A DNA stretch of 64,000 nucleotides from Leptospira abararensis (GTDB taxonomy: Bacteria; Spirochaetota; Leptospiria; Leptospirales; Leptospiraceae): NCBI RefSeq assembly GCF_016918735.1, contig NZ_JAFFPR010000006.1, positions 1 to 64,000 on the forward strand, given 5' to 3'. Each line of letters starts with the position of its first letter. The stretch's first letter is position 1. Below, piece by piece: positions 26,739 to 36,757 of the stretch. The position numbers were made by a program, and so were the translations under genes. The notes beneath the pieces are model-generated. The model made no database searches. It saw nothing but the letters and a program-made list of their open reading frames with translations, and had not been told where the DNA came from.

Positions 26739-26772
26739 AATCCGATCGAATCAGACGATTCGGATTCTTTTT
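26739..26772 (+). terminator. Intrinsic terminator after the AraC gene
   Basis: AATCCGATCG (26739-26748) pairs with CGATTCGGATT (26756-26766) with one bulged base and a 7-base loop, then a T-run (26768-26772). Confidence 0.75.
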
Positions 26773-26854
26773 CGTAGTAGGATGGATTCAAAGTTTCTAG
26801 CGCAATGTTTTGAAACATTTCACTTCAAACAAATTTGATTCAAAGGATAATCTT

Positions 26855-27280
26855 ATGAAAAAGAAAATCAGTTTAGTATTGGCTATCGTGTTTGCAGCTC
26901 AGGCAACATTTGCAACTCCCACAAACCAAATGAGTGTTAGAGAAGCAGCAAACGTTTTAGTAAAAAACGGAATGACAACTAAGGATGCAAACGAATATCT
27001 CAAAGCACACATCAGTCCGCAAGAATTTGTTAGAATCAGTAGAGAAATTAAAAATGCAGAATTTGCAGGTACTCTTGAAGAAGATTTGGAAAAGATCGTT
27101 TCTTCGATTCAGTTAAAAAAATCTACAGGAAACTACCTTCATGGAACCAACTTCAAAGTTTTTGAGAACGTACTCGCTTCAGTGACTGTAGTTGCCGTTG
27201 TTGGCATCCTCATTCATACAGGTGGATTCGGAAACGTGGTCTCTGGTGGAATGTATGATTCTGTAGGACTTGGATTCTAG
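26855..27280 (+). CDS. Small exported protein with C-terminal glycine-rich hydrophobic tail
   Basis: 141 residues from ATG at 26855 (AAGGATAATCTT before it), giving MKKKISLVLAIVFAAQATFA, a standard signal peptide with cleavage after Ala20. The middle is predicted helical and the C-terminus has a hydrophobic segment (VLASVTVVAVVGILIHTGGF) followed by GGMYDSVGLGF. No family recognised. A hairpin lies in the gap to the next gene. Confidence 0.7.
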   Translation: MKKKISLVLAIVFAAQATFATPTNQMSVREAANVLVKNGMTTKDANEYLKAHISPQEFVRISREIKNAEFAGTLEEDLEKIVSSIQLKKSTGNYLHGTNFKVFENVLASVTVVAVVGILIHTGGFGNVVSGGMYDSVGLGF

Positions 27281-27313
27281 GTCTTATTGGATCTCCAACA
27301 AAAAAACTTAAAG

Positions 27314-27357
27314 AATCTTGTTTCTAGCCATTCCTAATGAAAACTAGAAACAGGATT
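27314..27357 (+). terminator. Strong hairpin after the small exported protein
   Basis: AATCTTGTTTCTAG (27314-27327) pairs with CTAGAAACAGGATT (27344-27357) over 14 base pairs with one G-U. The following bases (TTCTCTATC) are only partly T-rich, so termination efficiency is uncertain. Confidence 0.5.
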
Positions 27358-27393
27358 TCTCTATCAAAAATAGATTCAATCGAGTGATAAATA

Positions 27394-28995
27394 ATGAAGA
27401 ATATACCATTTCGTAAAGATAGTTGGAAACCTAGGTCTTATCTCTTATTTTCTATTTGCGCATTCTTCTTTGGGTTTCATCTCAATGCTGAAGTAAAAAA
27501 AGAAAATCAAATTTTAGATTGGGATGGAGAACGTAAGCAGTTCGTACATAAAAACATAACTTTAGAAGAGCTAGGTCTTAAATCCCAAACACATTATATT
27601 TTAGAAAATTTTGTCATCCATTCCGGTGTAAACCAAACCCCAATCCCACTAGAACTAGTGGAAGGGAATTTGAAGTATTTGACTTTAGGTTACCAACTGC
27701 ATAAAATCGAATCCAAATTTAAGGTCATTGCCCTTAGGTCTGGGTCCAAAGAAAAAATCACTGAATTTAACCCCAAGGTGAAAATTCGAGTAGATGCACC
27801 TTACGCCTATTCGCCGACAGAATATTTTGATTCCAAAGTGTCGCTGAAAAATACTGCCCTAACCATTCCCCCTTCGGAAATCAAAGGAAGTTGGAATAGT
27901 GAGTTGTGGTTTGCTCCTAAATGGGACTTCCCCATTTTTGGAAGATTTGCTTTTGACCGAATCATAGACACGGCCTCTTGTCCGGATGCCATCTATCATG
28001 AGTATACCCATTTGATTACCGGAAAATATTTGGGAAACAATTCCATCGGTCGTTCGCTTGCAGAAGGAATTTCGGATTATTATGCAGCTTCGTTGTTAGA
28101 CCACCCAGAATTGTATACCCACAAAACATGTGAAGCGGTGAAACGCCAACTCTTAGTTTCTTCTTTTCGTTTGGATAAGGAAATCGGGTTTTATGACGTA
28201 TCCATTGAATCGGATTTCAAAAAAGATTTTGCCTACATACCATCTTTGTTATGGCAATATAGAAAACTGGTGGGCACTGAGTTAGCGGATCTTACTATCT
28301 TTCAAGCCATAACAAAAACTAATGCGGGAGACCGTTTTTTCCCAGAGTTTATCGACACACTCTCTACCTCTCTTCACAAAGAGATGAAAAAAAGAAACGG
28401 AGAACAAGCGGCGACTGAGTTAGTTTTAAAATTAGAGAATACGATCTGGATTCCTCATGGAGTGTATTCCCACTACAGTCATATACAAACTGTATTTTCT
28501 ATTTTTCCAAAAGCCATAATTCGCATTCCGAACTCCGATGAGAAGACAGCTGAGTTTTGTGGTGATAAGAATGAACTGGAATTTTTTTGGAAAGAAGTAA
28601 ACTTAGAAGAACCTACGCTGAGATTTTATTGGAATTGTAATCAAGTAAAACTTCCCCTTGTGATCCAGATGGACCAAACAAATCCTGCTAATTTTTTGAT
28701 ACAGTCTAATTTACATTTTCTAAATGGAAAACTCAGGTTTGCAAGCCAAAGTGCAGAAAAACCAAATCAAAAACTATCGGAAGAAAACAAAGTTTTATAT
28801 CTTAGTATGTACAATTACATCAAGGATAATTATTTCTATAGGAAAACTATGGAGAAAGAGGTGCGGTTGTATTTAGATAGTAGTAATGATTTTGGTCATA
28901 TAGAAAACATTCGTATGGAATTTGCCTATTTTGGGAATTCCAAAAAAAGGTTTAGATATACTTTTCCTGTTTCTAAGGATGGGTGGTTCGAATAG
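27394..28995 (+). CDS. Exported putative gluzincin-type metalloprotease
   Basis: 533 residues with an N-terminal hydrophobic signal segment (about 14-30). The zinc motif HEYTH is at about 202-206 within YHEYTHLITGKYLG, and about 20 residues later AEGISDYYAAS provides the Glu expected of gluzincins, so the active-site set is complete. The rest is rich in aromatic residues and unlike any family I recognise. The 3' end overlaps the convergent histidine kinase gene by 23 bp. Protease activity is inferred from the motif only. Confidence 0.75.
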   Translation: MKNIPFRKDSWKPRSYLLFSICAFFFGFHLNAEVKKENQILDWDGERKQFVHKNITLEELGLKSQTHYILENFVIHSGVNQTPIPLELVEGNLKYLTLGYQLHKIESKFKVIALRSGSKEKITEFNPKVKIRVDAPYAYSPTEYFDSKVSLKNTALTIPPSEIKGSWNSELWFAPKWDFPIFGRFAFDRIIDTASCPDAIYHEYTHLITGKYLGNNSIGRSLAEGISDYYAASLLDHPELYTHKTCEAVKRQLLVSSFRLDKEIGFYDVSIESDFKKDFAYIPSLLWQYRKLVGTELADLTIFQAITKTNAGDRFFPEFIDTLSTSLHKEMKKRNGEQAATELVLKLENTIWIPHGVYSHYSHIQTVFSIFPKAIIRIPNSDEKTAEFCGDKNELEFFWKEVNLEEPTLRFYWNCNQVKLPLVIQMDQTNPANFLIQSNLHFLNGKLRFASQSAEKPNQKLSEENKVLYLSMYNYIKDNYFYRKTMEKEVRLYLDSSNDFGHIENIRMEFAYFGNSKKRFRYTFPVSKDGWFE

Positions 28996-30574
28996 GAAAA
29001 ACAATATGAAATTCGGCTCCGGCATCTCCATTAAATGTGAATTTGCCGGCAAGTTGTTTTGCTAACATCATTACCAAAGTCAATCCAAACCCTAGTTTTT
29101 CTGGATGGGAATCGAGTGATTCAAAGCCCTTCCCATTGTCCTTAACCATTAGATGAATTTCGCCGTTTTCTTCCCAAGCTTTGATTTGTATTTCTAAATC
29201 TTTGGAAACACCTCCGGCATATTTTAAGCTGTTGGTGAGTAACTCGTTCGTGATAATTCCTATCGCTTGCAGTTGTTCGGCAGTTAGGTGAAAATTTCCA
29301 ATATCTGTAGTTGCCTTGACTGTGTAGGGGAAGAGGGAAATAATCTCGTTCGTTAGAGGGATTAAATATGCATCTAACGGAAGTTCATGGAATGCCATTT
29401 GTAAGTAAAGTTTGTCATACAAAAGAGCCATAGTTTTGATCCGACTTGTGGCATCTTTTAATGAATTTCGTATCGCTTGGTTTTCCTGCAAGCCCGCTTG
29501 AAGATCCAAAAGATTATAAAGAATCGTCATGTTGTTTTTGATTCTGTGGTGAACTTCTTTTAGAATCATTTCCTTTTCGGAGAGAAGGGTTTTTACTTTT
29601 TCCTCCGCCGTTTTTCTTTCGGTTACATCGTGGACAATGGAAAATAGTAGGTGGCGGTTACTCGTTTCAATGGGTGTAGAATATACTTCTACTTGTTTGA
29701 TGATTCCATTTGCCAGTTTGTGTGGAAAAGAAAAATAACTTCTTTCTTCAGAGAGTGCACGCATCCTTTCTTGCTTTACTTGTTCTGGTGGAAGTATATT
29801 GATTTCATCGATTTTCATTTTTGTAAGAATTTCATGAGGGTAACCATAAAACTGAACGGCTGTTTGGTTAGCGTTGATGATATCTCCAGTATTGGGTTCG
29901 ATGATTAACATCACAGAAGAATTCTTTTCAAAAAAATCTCGGAATCTTCTTTCGCTTTCAGTGAGTTTTGTAGATACAATGGATTTTTCGATTGCGATGC
30001 TGACAAGATCTGCAGTCTCTGCAATGATAAAAATATCAAATTCATTGGGGCTTGCGATCTCATTGTGATAAATGGCAAAGGTGCCAATGGTTTCGTTTGT
30101 ATGGGAACGTATTGGTTCCGACCAACAAGAAAGTAATCCTGCGTCTAGAGCTATCTTTTTGTAGTTTTTCCAGAGGGGGCTTGTGCTTATGTCTTCGACA
30201 ATGACTCGTCTGCCAGTGTAAGCTGCGGTTCCGCAAGAACCAGCTTCGGGTCCAATGGTCACACCTTCAATGGCATCGTTATAAATTTTGGGGAGAGAAG
30301 GGGCAGCCCCCATTTTGATTTTGGAATTTTCGATGAGCACTACAGTGCAAATCATGGTTGGGTTTAGAGTTTCTATTCCTCGAACAATTTCGTTTAGTAT
30401 GTCTGTCAGTAGTGCATTTTTGACAATGAGCTCTAGGATACCACTTCGGAAACATTCGAAGTCGGCAATTCGTTCTGGATCCAGATTGCGATTTCTTAGT
30501 TTCACTAACATCCTACCGAGTGGCACTGATCCTATGCGGAAAAAAAAACATGTCAAGGTAAAATCGTTTACCAC
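28973..30574 (-). CDS. GAF-PAS sensor histidine kinase (HisKA_2 type)
   Basis: 533 residues, no membrane segments. A GAF domain occupies about 45-205, including the conserved GSCGTAAYTGRRVIVEDIST. A PAS domain with PAC (about 210-330) follows. The kinase core has EVHHRIKNNMTILYNLL (histidine near 343), a HisKA_2 box, then an ATPase domain with TNELLTNSLKYA (N box) and VKDNGKGFES (G1). No receiver domain or response regulator is adjacent, so it is an orphan kinase. The GTG at 30574 is preceded by AAGGGAAGA; a later ATG at 30511 would trim 21 residues. Confidence 0.88.
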   Translation of the reverse strand: MVNDFTLTCFFFRIGSVPLGRMLVKLRNRNLDPERIADFECFRSGILELIVKNALLTDILNEIVRGIETLNPTMICTVVLIENSKIKMGAAPSLPKIYNDAIEGVTIGPEAGSCGTAAYTGRRVIVEDISTSPLWKNYKKIALDAGLLSCWSEPIRSHTNETIGTFAIYHNEIASPNEFDIFIIAETADLVSIAIEKSIVSTKLTESERRFRDFFEKNSSVMLIIEPNTGDIINANQTAVQFYGYPHEILTKMKIDEINILPPEQVKQERMRALSEERSYFSFPHKLANGIIKQVEVYSTPIETSNRHLLFSIVHDVTERKTAEEKVKTLLSEKEMILKEVHHRIKNNMTILYNLLDLQAGLQENQAIRNSLKDATSRIKTMALLYDKLYLQMAFHELPLDAYLIPLTNEIISLFPYTVKATTDIGNFHLTAEQLQAIGIITNELLTNSLKYAGGVSKDLEIQIKAWEENGEIHLMVKDNGKGFESLDSHPEKLGFGLTLVMMLAKQLAGKFTFNGDAGAEFHIVFPIRTTHP

Positions 30575-30649
30575 GAGTTAGTCTTCCCTTAAACATAAGA
30601 ATTCCTCTGGACGAAATTAAATCCCGTTCTAGTCTTAGGATATAATCTC

Positions 30650-31402
30650 ATGAGTATCTTGAATATAGAAAATGTAATCGCCATTGATGGGCCCGCCGGT
30701 TCTGGAAAAAGTACGCTCGCACGAATGATTGCCCATAAAATCGGGTATCTTTATTTAGATTCAGGAGCCTTTTACCGAGCACTAACGCTTGCTATATGGG
30801 AGAAGTTTTTGGAAACCAAAGAGGATGAGTCTAAGTTTCCTTTTTATACAGAAAAATTGGCCGATGCCACTCTTTTGGATAGAGACGAAAAAGAATTTGG
30901 ATTTTCCGTCGCCAAAATCCCTGTACATTGTGAACTTTCCTCTACGGGAGAAAATTTGATGTTCCTAGGGGAAAGAGACATAAGTCACGAAATCCGCGAT
31001 CCTGAGATCACAAAAAAAATCCGTTACATTGCACCGAGGCGAGCCTTTCGAGAAATTCTAAATCACCATATCCGCGAATTCGCAAAAACCCATAAATTGG
31101 TCATGGACGGTCGCGATATCGGCACGGAAGTCTTTCCCAAATCAAAATTTAAATTTTTTCTGACCGCCTCTGTGGAAGTGCGGGCCAAACGCCGATACGA
31201 TGAATTAGTTGCAAAAGGCTTTAAAGCCGACCTAAAACACATCCAGGACGAGATTGTGGCCCGGGATGAAAGTGACACCAGCCGTACTGTGGCTCCCCTG
31301 AAACAGGCTTCGGACGCAATCCTGATTGACACGAGCACCCTCGACACGGAAACTGTCCTAAATACTATCCTGTCCAAGGTTTCATCCTCTGGGCAAATCT
31401 AA
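30650..31402 (+). CDS. cmk: Cytidylate kinase
   Basis: Phosphorylates CMP and dCMP. The P-loop IDGPAGSGKSTLARMIA is near the N-terminus, with LDSGAFYRALTLA and VMDGRDIGTEVFP as CMP and Mg binding elements and VARDESDTSRTVAPL at the C-terminal lid. Length 250 is a little above the usual 225. It lies directly before rpsA, the widespread cmk-rpsA arrangement. Confidence 0.95.
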   Translation: MSILNIENVIAIDGPAGSGKSTLARMIAHKIGYLYLDSGAFYRALTLAIWEKFLETKEDESKFPFYTEKLADATLLDRDEKEFGFSVAKIPVHCELSSTGENLMFLGERDISHEIRDPEITKKIRYIAPRRAFREILNHHIREFAKTHKLVMDGRDIGTEVFPKSKFKFFLTASVEVRAKRRYDELVAKGFKADLKHIQDEIVARDESDTSRTVAPLKQASDAILIDTSTLDTETVLNTILSKVSSSGQI

Positions 31403-31422
31403 GTTTTGTATCCCGGTAACCA

Positions 31423-33126
31423 TTGAATTCAACCAACCCATCCTCCCCCAAAAATGAGACCACTTCTTCCTTCGGCGAATTATTAGAGAAGTGGGAATCG
31501 CAGTCACAAGCACAAGAACAAGAAAACTCCGCAGGAAAAGGTACCCTCATTGAAGGGACTGTAGTCGATGTCATTGGTGACACTGTTTTCCTCGATATCG
31601 GAGAGAAATTGGAAGCTCGTGTTTCTCGTGAAGACTTCTCAGAAACGCCAAAACGCGGTGAGAAAGTCAGTGCGATCATTAAAAAGCGGGTCGACGGATA
31701 CTGTGTCCTCTCCAAAAAAGAAGCGGACCAAAGAGTTGGTTGGGAAACCATCAAAGACGCAAGTCAAAATGGATACCCACTTTCTGGTAAAATTGTCGGT
31801 GAAGTCAAAAACAAAGGATACCTCGTGGAAAGCGAAGGAATCCAACTTTTCCTTCCTGCCTCCCACGTAGGGGTAAGATTCAAAGAATCTACAGAAGGTG
31901 GAAAAGAATTTTCCTTCAAAATCATTGAATTAAATGAAAAAACGAGGACCGGTGTGGTCTCTCGCAAAACTCTCCTCGACGAAATCAACGGCGAGAAGTG
32001 GGAAGAACTCCTTGGGAAAGTCAAAGTCGGAGATAAAGTAAACGGAAAAGTGGTAAAGATTGCTAACTTTGGCGTTTTCCTCTCTGTTTACGATGTAGTC
32101 GGTCTTCTTCGTCAAAACGATATTTCTTATAAAAAATTCGCTCCGTTCAAACAATACTTCAACATCGGTGCCGAAGTCGAAGTGATTGTTTTGGAAGTAG
32201 ATAAAGAGAATAACAAACTATCCCTCGGGATCAAACAACTCTATGAAGATCCATGGATTTGGGCGAAAAAAGAACTCGAAAAAGGTATGGTGGTGCGAGG
32301 AATCGTGACTTCCCTTACTAACTTCGGTGCTTTCGTAGAACTCAAAGAAGGATTGGAAGGACTCATCCATACGACAGAACTTTCTTGGGCCAAAAAACCA
32401 CCACATCCAAAAGATGTTTTGAAAAAAGGCCAAGAAGTAGATTCTGAAATTTTGGATATTGATTTCGAAGCAAGACGTTTGTCTCTCGGACTCAAACAAC
32501 TTCTTCCTAACCCATGGGAAGCTCTTTCTGCTAACGTTCGTGCCGGAAACGTACTCGAAGGTAAAATTACTGGAATCACTAAATACGGTGCTTTCGTAGA
32601 AGTAGAAAGTGGAATCGAAGGACTCATTCACATCTCCGACATCACTTGGGATGAAAAAGAAAAAAACCCTTTAAACCTTTTGAAAAAAGGCCAATCAGTT
32701 CAGTACAAAATCCTTGATGTGAACTTGGATGCACAACGCATTAGCTGTGGTTTAAAACAACTTTCAGAACATCCTTACGAAGCTCTTCGCAAAAAATACC
32801 CGCCGGGTACTCTTGTAGAAGGTCGCGTAAAATCCATTGTTAGCTTTGGAGTGTTTGTGGAAGTAGAACCAGGTTACGAAGGTCTTGTTCACATATCTGA
32901 AATTCCAGATGGTCGCAACATCAAGTTAGAAGATCTTTACAAAGTAGGCGAGTCTGTTCGCACAGTCGTTGTCAAAATCGAACCTAACAATAAGAAGATT
33001 TCTCTCTCTATCAAAGACTTTGATAAAGCAGTAGAACGTGAAGAGATGGCAAAATACATGAAAGAAGACAACCAACCTTCTCGTGAATCCATCGGTTCTT
33101 TTATGAATTTAAACCAAAACCGATAG
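31423..33126 (+). CDS. rpsA: 30S ribosomal protein S1
   Basis: Binds mRNA at the small subunit. Six S1 RNA-binding repeats are visible in 567 residues, starting at about 43 ([14 protein letters not shown]), 125 ([16 protein letters not shown]), 205 ([15 protein letters not shown]), 290 ([15 protein letters not shown]), 375 ([15 protein letters not shown]) and 462 ([15 protein letters not shown]). The last four contain the canonical VGLL or EGLIH/GLVHI strands. The start is a TTG at 31423; no in-frame ATG gives the N-terminus and there is no clear ribosome-binding site. It follows cmk by 20 bp. Confidence 0.95.
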   Translation: MNSTNPSSPKNETTSSFGELLEKWESQSQAQEQENSAGKGTLIEGTVVDVIGDTVFLDIGEKLEARVSREDFSETPKRGEKVSAIIKKRVDGYCVLSKKEADQRVGWETIKDASQNGYPLSGKIVGEVKNKGYLVESEGIQLFLPASHVGVRFKESTEGGKEFSFKIIELNEKTRTGVVSRKTLLDEINGEKWEELLGKVKVGDKVNGKVVKIANFGVFLSVYDVVGLLRQNDISYKKFAPFKQYFNIGAEVEVIVLEVDKENNKLSLGIKQLYEDPWIWAKKELEKGMVVRGIVTSLTNFGAFVELKEGLEGLIHTTELSWAKKPPHPKDVLKKGQEVDSEILDIDFEARRLSLGLKQLLPNPWEALSANVRAGNVLEGKITGITKYGAFVEVESGIEGLIHISDITWDEKEKNPLNLLKKGQSVQYKILDVNLDAQRISCGLKQLSEHPYEALRKKYPPGTLVEGRVKSIVSFGVFVEVEPGYEGLVHISEIPDGRNIKLEDLYKVGESVRTVVVKIEPNNKKISLSIKDFDKAVEREEMAKYMKEDNQPSRESIGSFMNLNQNR

Positions 33127-33130
33127 GTCC

Positions 33131-33877
33131 ATGGATAAGTTTCATAAAAAAAACCCACTCGAACAAAAAAAACAAGCAGAACTCATCCAAAAGGATGAGT
33201 TCGCTGATTTTGAAGGTTCTAAAGCAGAACTCGTTTTTTTAAAGTTTACACATTTTTTATCGCGGAATCGTAAGTCTGTATTTATCAGCCTTGCCTCCGC
33301 CATTGTTGTGTTAGCTGTCATCATCGGATTTTTCGAATACCGTGCTTACCTTTTTGAAAAAGAAACGGTAACGCTGGAGGATTTGAAACTCACCCATCAA
33401 AAATCAAAAGTGGGACTTGATGTTCAAATCCAAAGTTTAGAATCTTTTTTACAAAACCAAAGTACCGGTAAAATGGAGCTTCGTGTTTGGAAAGATCTTT
33501 CTAAACTTTATGCAGAAAAAGGGGAATTCGGAAAAGCTGCCGGATACCTGGAAGATGCGGCCAAAAAAATTGATACTCCCAAAGAAATCAAAGCACTATA
33601 TTTTTACATTGCTGGCAATTACCGAGAACGTGAAAAAAATAACGCGAAGTCTTTAGAAAACTACAAGATTGCCGCAACCGTGATCGAACCTGCACGAGAA
33701 CTGAATGGATTTAAGGCTTGGTCTTACTACCAGGCGGGACGATTGTCTTACCTTAACGGGGATAAGGCGGGTGCCAAGCAGTATCTAGAAAAAGCAGTCA
33801 AACTAGACGTTGCTGAATCTGGAGAAGATGTGAAACTTCTTTCTAGTTATTTGCTCCTCAAACTCGGGAAAAACTAA
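33131..33877 (+). CDS. Membrane-anchored TPR protein (YfgM-like)
   Basis: 248 residues. One membrane helix (about 50-72, VFISLASAIVVLAVIIGFF) follows a charged cytoplasmic N-terminus, and the rest contains TPR-like helices (LSKLYAEKGEFGKAAGYLEDAA). The topology resembles YfgM, the periplasmic chaperone partner of the SecYEG translocon, but sequence identity cannot be checked. It lies 4 bp after rpsA and 3 bp before hisG. Confidence 0.78.
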   Translation: MDKFHKKNPLEQKKQAELIQKDEFADFEGSKAELVFLKFTHFLSRNRKSVFISLASAIVVLAVIIGFFEYRAYLFEKETVTLEDLKLTHQKSKVGLDVQIQSLESFLQNQSTGKMELRVWKDLSKLYAEKGEFGKAAGYLEDAAKKIDTPKEIKALYFYIAGNYREREKNNAKSLENYKIAATVIEPARELNGFKAWSYYQAGRLSYLNGDKAGAKQYLEKAVKLDVAESGEDVKLLSSYLLLKLGKN

Positions 33878-33880
33878 CCT

Positions 33881-34495
33881 ATGTTGACTTTGGCTCTTCC
33901 GAAAGGTAGGCTTGCCGAAGAAACTGCAGTTCTTTTGTTATCCAAAGGATGGTTAAGTTCTTTGCCATCCGAGGGTTCGAAAGAACTCACCTTTGTCTCC
34001 GAAGACAAACGCCTCCGTCTTTTATTTGTCCGTTCTCAAGATGTTTGCACCTATGTGGAAGAAGCTTCCGCTGACGCCGGAATTGTAGGTTGGGACATCC
34101 TCCGGGAAGGGGGATTTGATCTCATTGCTCCCGTAGATTTGAAACTGGGGGAGTGTCGCCTCTCCCTTGCCTCCTTTCCTGACTTTGATCTTTTTGCCAA
34201 ACGTTCCAAAGTGCGTGTGGCCACTAAATACCCAAACCTCACCCGGGAATATTTTTTCCAGAAAGGGATTTCTTGCGAGATTATCAAACTCTATGGTTCG
34301 ATTGAGCTTGCTCCCATCGTGGGTCTTTCGGACTGCATCGTGGACTTAGTTTCCACTGGTGGGACCTTAAAAGCCAATGGACTGAAGGAATTTGAGTCCA
34401 TTTTGTTCAGTACAGCCCGTTTGGTATGCAATCGCTCCGCTTTTTATCACAAACACAGCGAATTACGGTCTCTTATCGAGAGCCTAGAAAATTAA
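33881..34495 (+). CDS. hisG: ATP phosphoribosyltransferase, short (HisG-S) form
   Basis: First step of histidine synthesis. The N-terminus [20 protein letters not shown] and the PRPP-binding segment [17 protein letters not shown] are diagnostic. At 204 residues it lacks the C-terminal allosteric domain, so it should need HisZ as regulatory subunit; no hisZ is in the window. Confidence 0.95.
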   Translation: MLTLALPKGRLAEETAVLLLSKGWLSSLPSEGSKELTFVSEDKRLRLLFVRSQDVCTYVEEASADAGIVGWDILREGGFDLIAPVDLKLGECRLSLASFPDFDLFAKRSKVRVATKYPNLTREYFFQKGISCEIIKLYGSIELAPIVGLSDCIVDLVSTGGTLKANGLKEFESILFSTARLVCNRSAFYHKHSELRSLIESLEN

Positions 34496-34517
34496 AATAT
34501 TGTTTTCACATTCGTTT

Positions 34518-34546
34518 TCCAAAACATAGTAAAAACCAGTTATAAT
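34518..34546 (+). promoter_or_regulatory. Promoter of rpmF-plsX
   Basis: A perfect TATAAT (34541-34546) lies about 17 bases before the rpmF ATG. The -35 is weak (TTCCAA near 34517-34522). It precedes GAGGA and the ATG at 34563. Confidence 0.5.
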
Positions 34547-34562
34547 TCCATAGAGGATAGCC

Positions 34563-34763
34563 ATGGCAGTCCCAAAGAGACGTAAATCAAAATCGAAAGT
34601 TAGAACGAAAAGAGCCCATCACGCGATAGGCAAACCTAACTTAAACCCGTGTTCCAATTGTGGTTCATTTGTTCTGTCCCACCGTGTTTGCCCTTATTGC
34701 GGTTTTTATAAGGGAAAACTCGTAGTCGCTCAAAAAGTTAAAAAAACGACCGAAGATAACTAA
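34563..34763 (+). CDS. rpmF: 50S ribosomal protein L32
   Basis: 66-residue L32 of the zinc-binding type: CSNCG and CPYCG give four cysteines in two pairs. N-terminal [20 protein letters not shown] matches the family. GAGGA is 5 bases before the ATG. Next to plsX with 5 bp spacing, the usual rpmF-plsX order. Confidence 0.96.
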   Translation: MAVPKRRKSKSKVRTKRAHHAIGKPNLNPCSNCGSFVLSHRVCPYCGFYKGKLVVAQKVKKTTEDN

Positions 34764-34768
34764 CCATT

Positions 34769-35791
34769 ATGTGGGTCGCCGTGGACGCGATGAGCGGAGA
34801 TTACGGCCCTGAAGGTATAGTCGAGGGCGCAGTGATGGCAGTACGAGAATTCGGACTGTCGGTTTCGCTCGTCGGCGACGAACAAGAGTTACTTGATATC
34901 CTGTTAAAATTTGATTATGACACTGAGAAAATCCGTGTCATTCATTCTACTGAGATCATCGGTATGAATGATTCTCCTTCGATAGCAGTCCGCGCTATGG
35001 AGGATTCTTCCATAGTCAAAGCAGTTCGTTTAGTGGCAGATAAAGAATGTATCGGTGTGTTTTCTCCGGGAAACACAGGTGCTACTATGGCCGCTGCATT
35101 ACTACATCTAGGTCGCCTACCGGGCGTTCTGCGACCTCCTATTGCTGCTCATATTCCCAGGGAAGAAGGACCACCCGTGCTTCTGTTAGATGCAGGTGCC
35201 AATGTCGATTGTAAACCTGAATATCTTGCACAATTTGCGGTAATGGGTGAAATTTATGCCCGTGAACTTTTTGGAATCCAAAATCCAAAAGTAGGAATTC
35301 TCTCGAATGGGGAAGAAGACAAAAAGGGAAATACCGTTTCTGTCAAAACCTTTGATCTTTTAAAAAAAATACCTTTTAACTTTGTGGGAAATGTAGAAGG
35401 CCGTGATCTTTATGGTGGTGGCCGTGAAGTAGACGTTGTGGTCTGCGATGGTTTTATTGGGAACATTGTTCTTAAAGCAACAGAAGGACTTGCCAAATCC
35501 ATTTTCAACGTATTGAAAAATTCCATTAGACAATCAAGCCTTGCCCAAACAGGCGCACTGCTTTTAAAATCAACTTTTACAGCTGTAAAAAAACGTTTAG
35601 ACTATGCGGAATATGGTGGTGCTCTTCTTTTAGGTGTAGAAGGGATTTGTATGATAGGTCATGGTTCTTCTAACGCACTAGCCGTAAAAAATGCAGTCCG
35701 TGTCATCTCAGAGTGCGCCAAACACGGAATCAACGACAGGATTCGAGAAAGGCTTGGTGAATACAAAACTCTTTTAAACGATTCGGTTTAA
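34769..35791 (+). CDS. plsX: Phosphate acyltransferase PlsX
   Basis: Converts acyl-ACP to acyl phosphate for phospholipid synthesis. The N-terminus [19 protein letters not shown] and [14 protein letters not shown] are characteristic. [20 protein letters not shown] and [11 protein letters not shown] also match the family. 340 residues is normal. The fatty-acid genes rpmF-plsX-fabG run in this order, but acpP is 6 kb away because the minus-strand PII block is placed between. Confidence 0.95.
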   Translation: MWVAVDAMSGDYGPEGIVEGAVMAVREFGLSVSLVGDEQELLDILLKFDYDTEKIRVIHSTEIIGMNDSPSIAVRAMEDSSIVKAVRLVADKECIGVFSPGNTGATMAAALLHLGRLPGVLRPPIAAHIPREEGPPVLLLDAGANVDCKPEYLAQFAVMGEIYARELFGIQNPKVGILSNGEEDKKGNTVSVKTFDLLKKIPFNFVGNVEGRDLYGGGREVDVVVCDGFIGNIVLKATEGLAKSIFNVLKNSIRQSSLAQTGALLLKSTFTAVKKRLDYAEYGGALLLGVEGICMIGHGSSNALAVKNAVRVISECAKHGINDRIRERLGEYKTLLNDSV

Positions 35792-35866
35792 ACATTAAAA
35801 GGATTCATTTAGATTCATTTCATTTAGAAAATATTTTAGGAATTAGAAAGGAAGAGGAAAAACCAA

Positions 35867-36628
35867 ATGATTAGTTTAACAGGAAAAACAGCCATCGTAA
35901 CGGGTGGGGCAAGAGGAATTGGAAAAGCAACTTGTTTGAAACTTGCTTCTCTTGGAGCCAACATCGTTGTAGCGGATATGAACCCAGAAGCAACGAATGC
36001 CACTGCGGAAGAATTAAAATCCAAAGGATACAAAGCAATCGCTGTTGTTGCTAACGTATCAATAGAAGAAGATGCTCAAAAACTAATTGATGCGGCAAAA
36101 AAAGAATTTGGAACTGTAGACATCCTCGTAAACAATGCAGGGATCACTCGTGACACTCTCCTTATGAGAATGAAAAAAGAGCAGTGGGATTCTGTGATCG
36201 CAGTAAACCTGACTGGAACTTATCTCTGCACACAAGCAGCCATCAAAGTCATGATGAAACAAGAAAATGGTGGATCGATCATCAATCTTTCTTCTATCTC
36301 TGGTGAAAACGGAAACATTGGACAAACAAACTATTCTGCATCCAAAGCAGGTGTGATTGGTTTTACAAAGGCAGTGGCTCTCGAAATGGCTTCTAGAAAG
36401 GTTCGTTGTAACGCGATTGCCCCAGGTTTTATTGCAACAGAAATGACAGAAGCAATTCCTGAAAACATCAGACATGGTATGGTGCAAGCAATCCCACTCA
36501 AACGTGCGGGCCTTCCAGAAGACATCGCTAACGGCATTGCCTTCCTTGCTTCTGATGCATCTTCCTTTATCACAGGACATATTTTAGATATCAATGGTGG
36601 TGGATTTTTACCGGGTGGCGGTCACTAA
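35867..36628 (+). CDS. fabG: 3-oxoacyl-[acyl-carrier-protein] reductase
   Basis: NADPH-dependent reductase of fatty-acid synthesis. The Rossmann motif TGGARGIGKATCLKLA, NNAGITRDTLLMRMKKEQW and the catalytic YSASKAGVIGF (Tyr-x-x-x-Lys) define the SDR FabG family. INGGGFLPGGG is the typical end. 253 residues. GGAAGAGG precedes the ATG by a few bases. A strong terminator follows. Confidence 0.95.
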   Translation: MISLTGKTAIVTGGARGIGKATCLKLASLGANIVVADMNPEATNATAEELKSKGYKAIAVVANVSIEEDAQKLIDAAKKEFGTVDILVNNAGITRDTLLMRMKKEQWDSVIAVNLTGTYLCTQAAIKVMMKQENGGSIINLSSISGENGNIGQTNYSASKAGVIGFTKAVALEMASRKVRCNAIAPGFIATEMTEAIPENIRHGMVQAIPLKRAGLPEDIANGIAFLASDASSFITGHILDINGGGFLPGGGH

Positions 36629-36711
36629 GATTTAAGTAATCCTTACTTACTAAAAAAAGTAAAGATTCTCCTCTATTAATGTTGGTAACGCTTTCATCGT
36701 TATTGGCTTAG

Positions 36712-36757
36712 TCCCCTCTGATCGGATAGCCGCTCTTGAGGGGATTTTTATTTTTTC
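36712..36757 (+). terminator. Intrinsic terminator of fabG
   Basis: TCCCCTC (36712-36718) pairs with GAGGGGA (36738-36744), followed by TTTTTATTTTTTC (36745-36757). The hairpin lies between the ends of fabG and the convergent PII-like gene. Confidence 0.7.
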
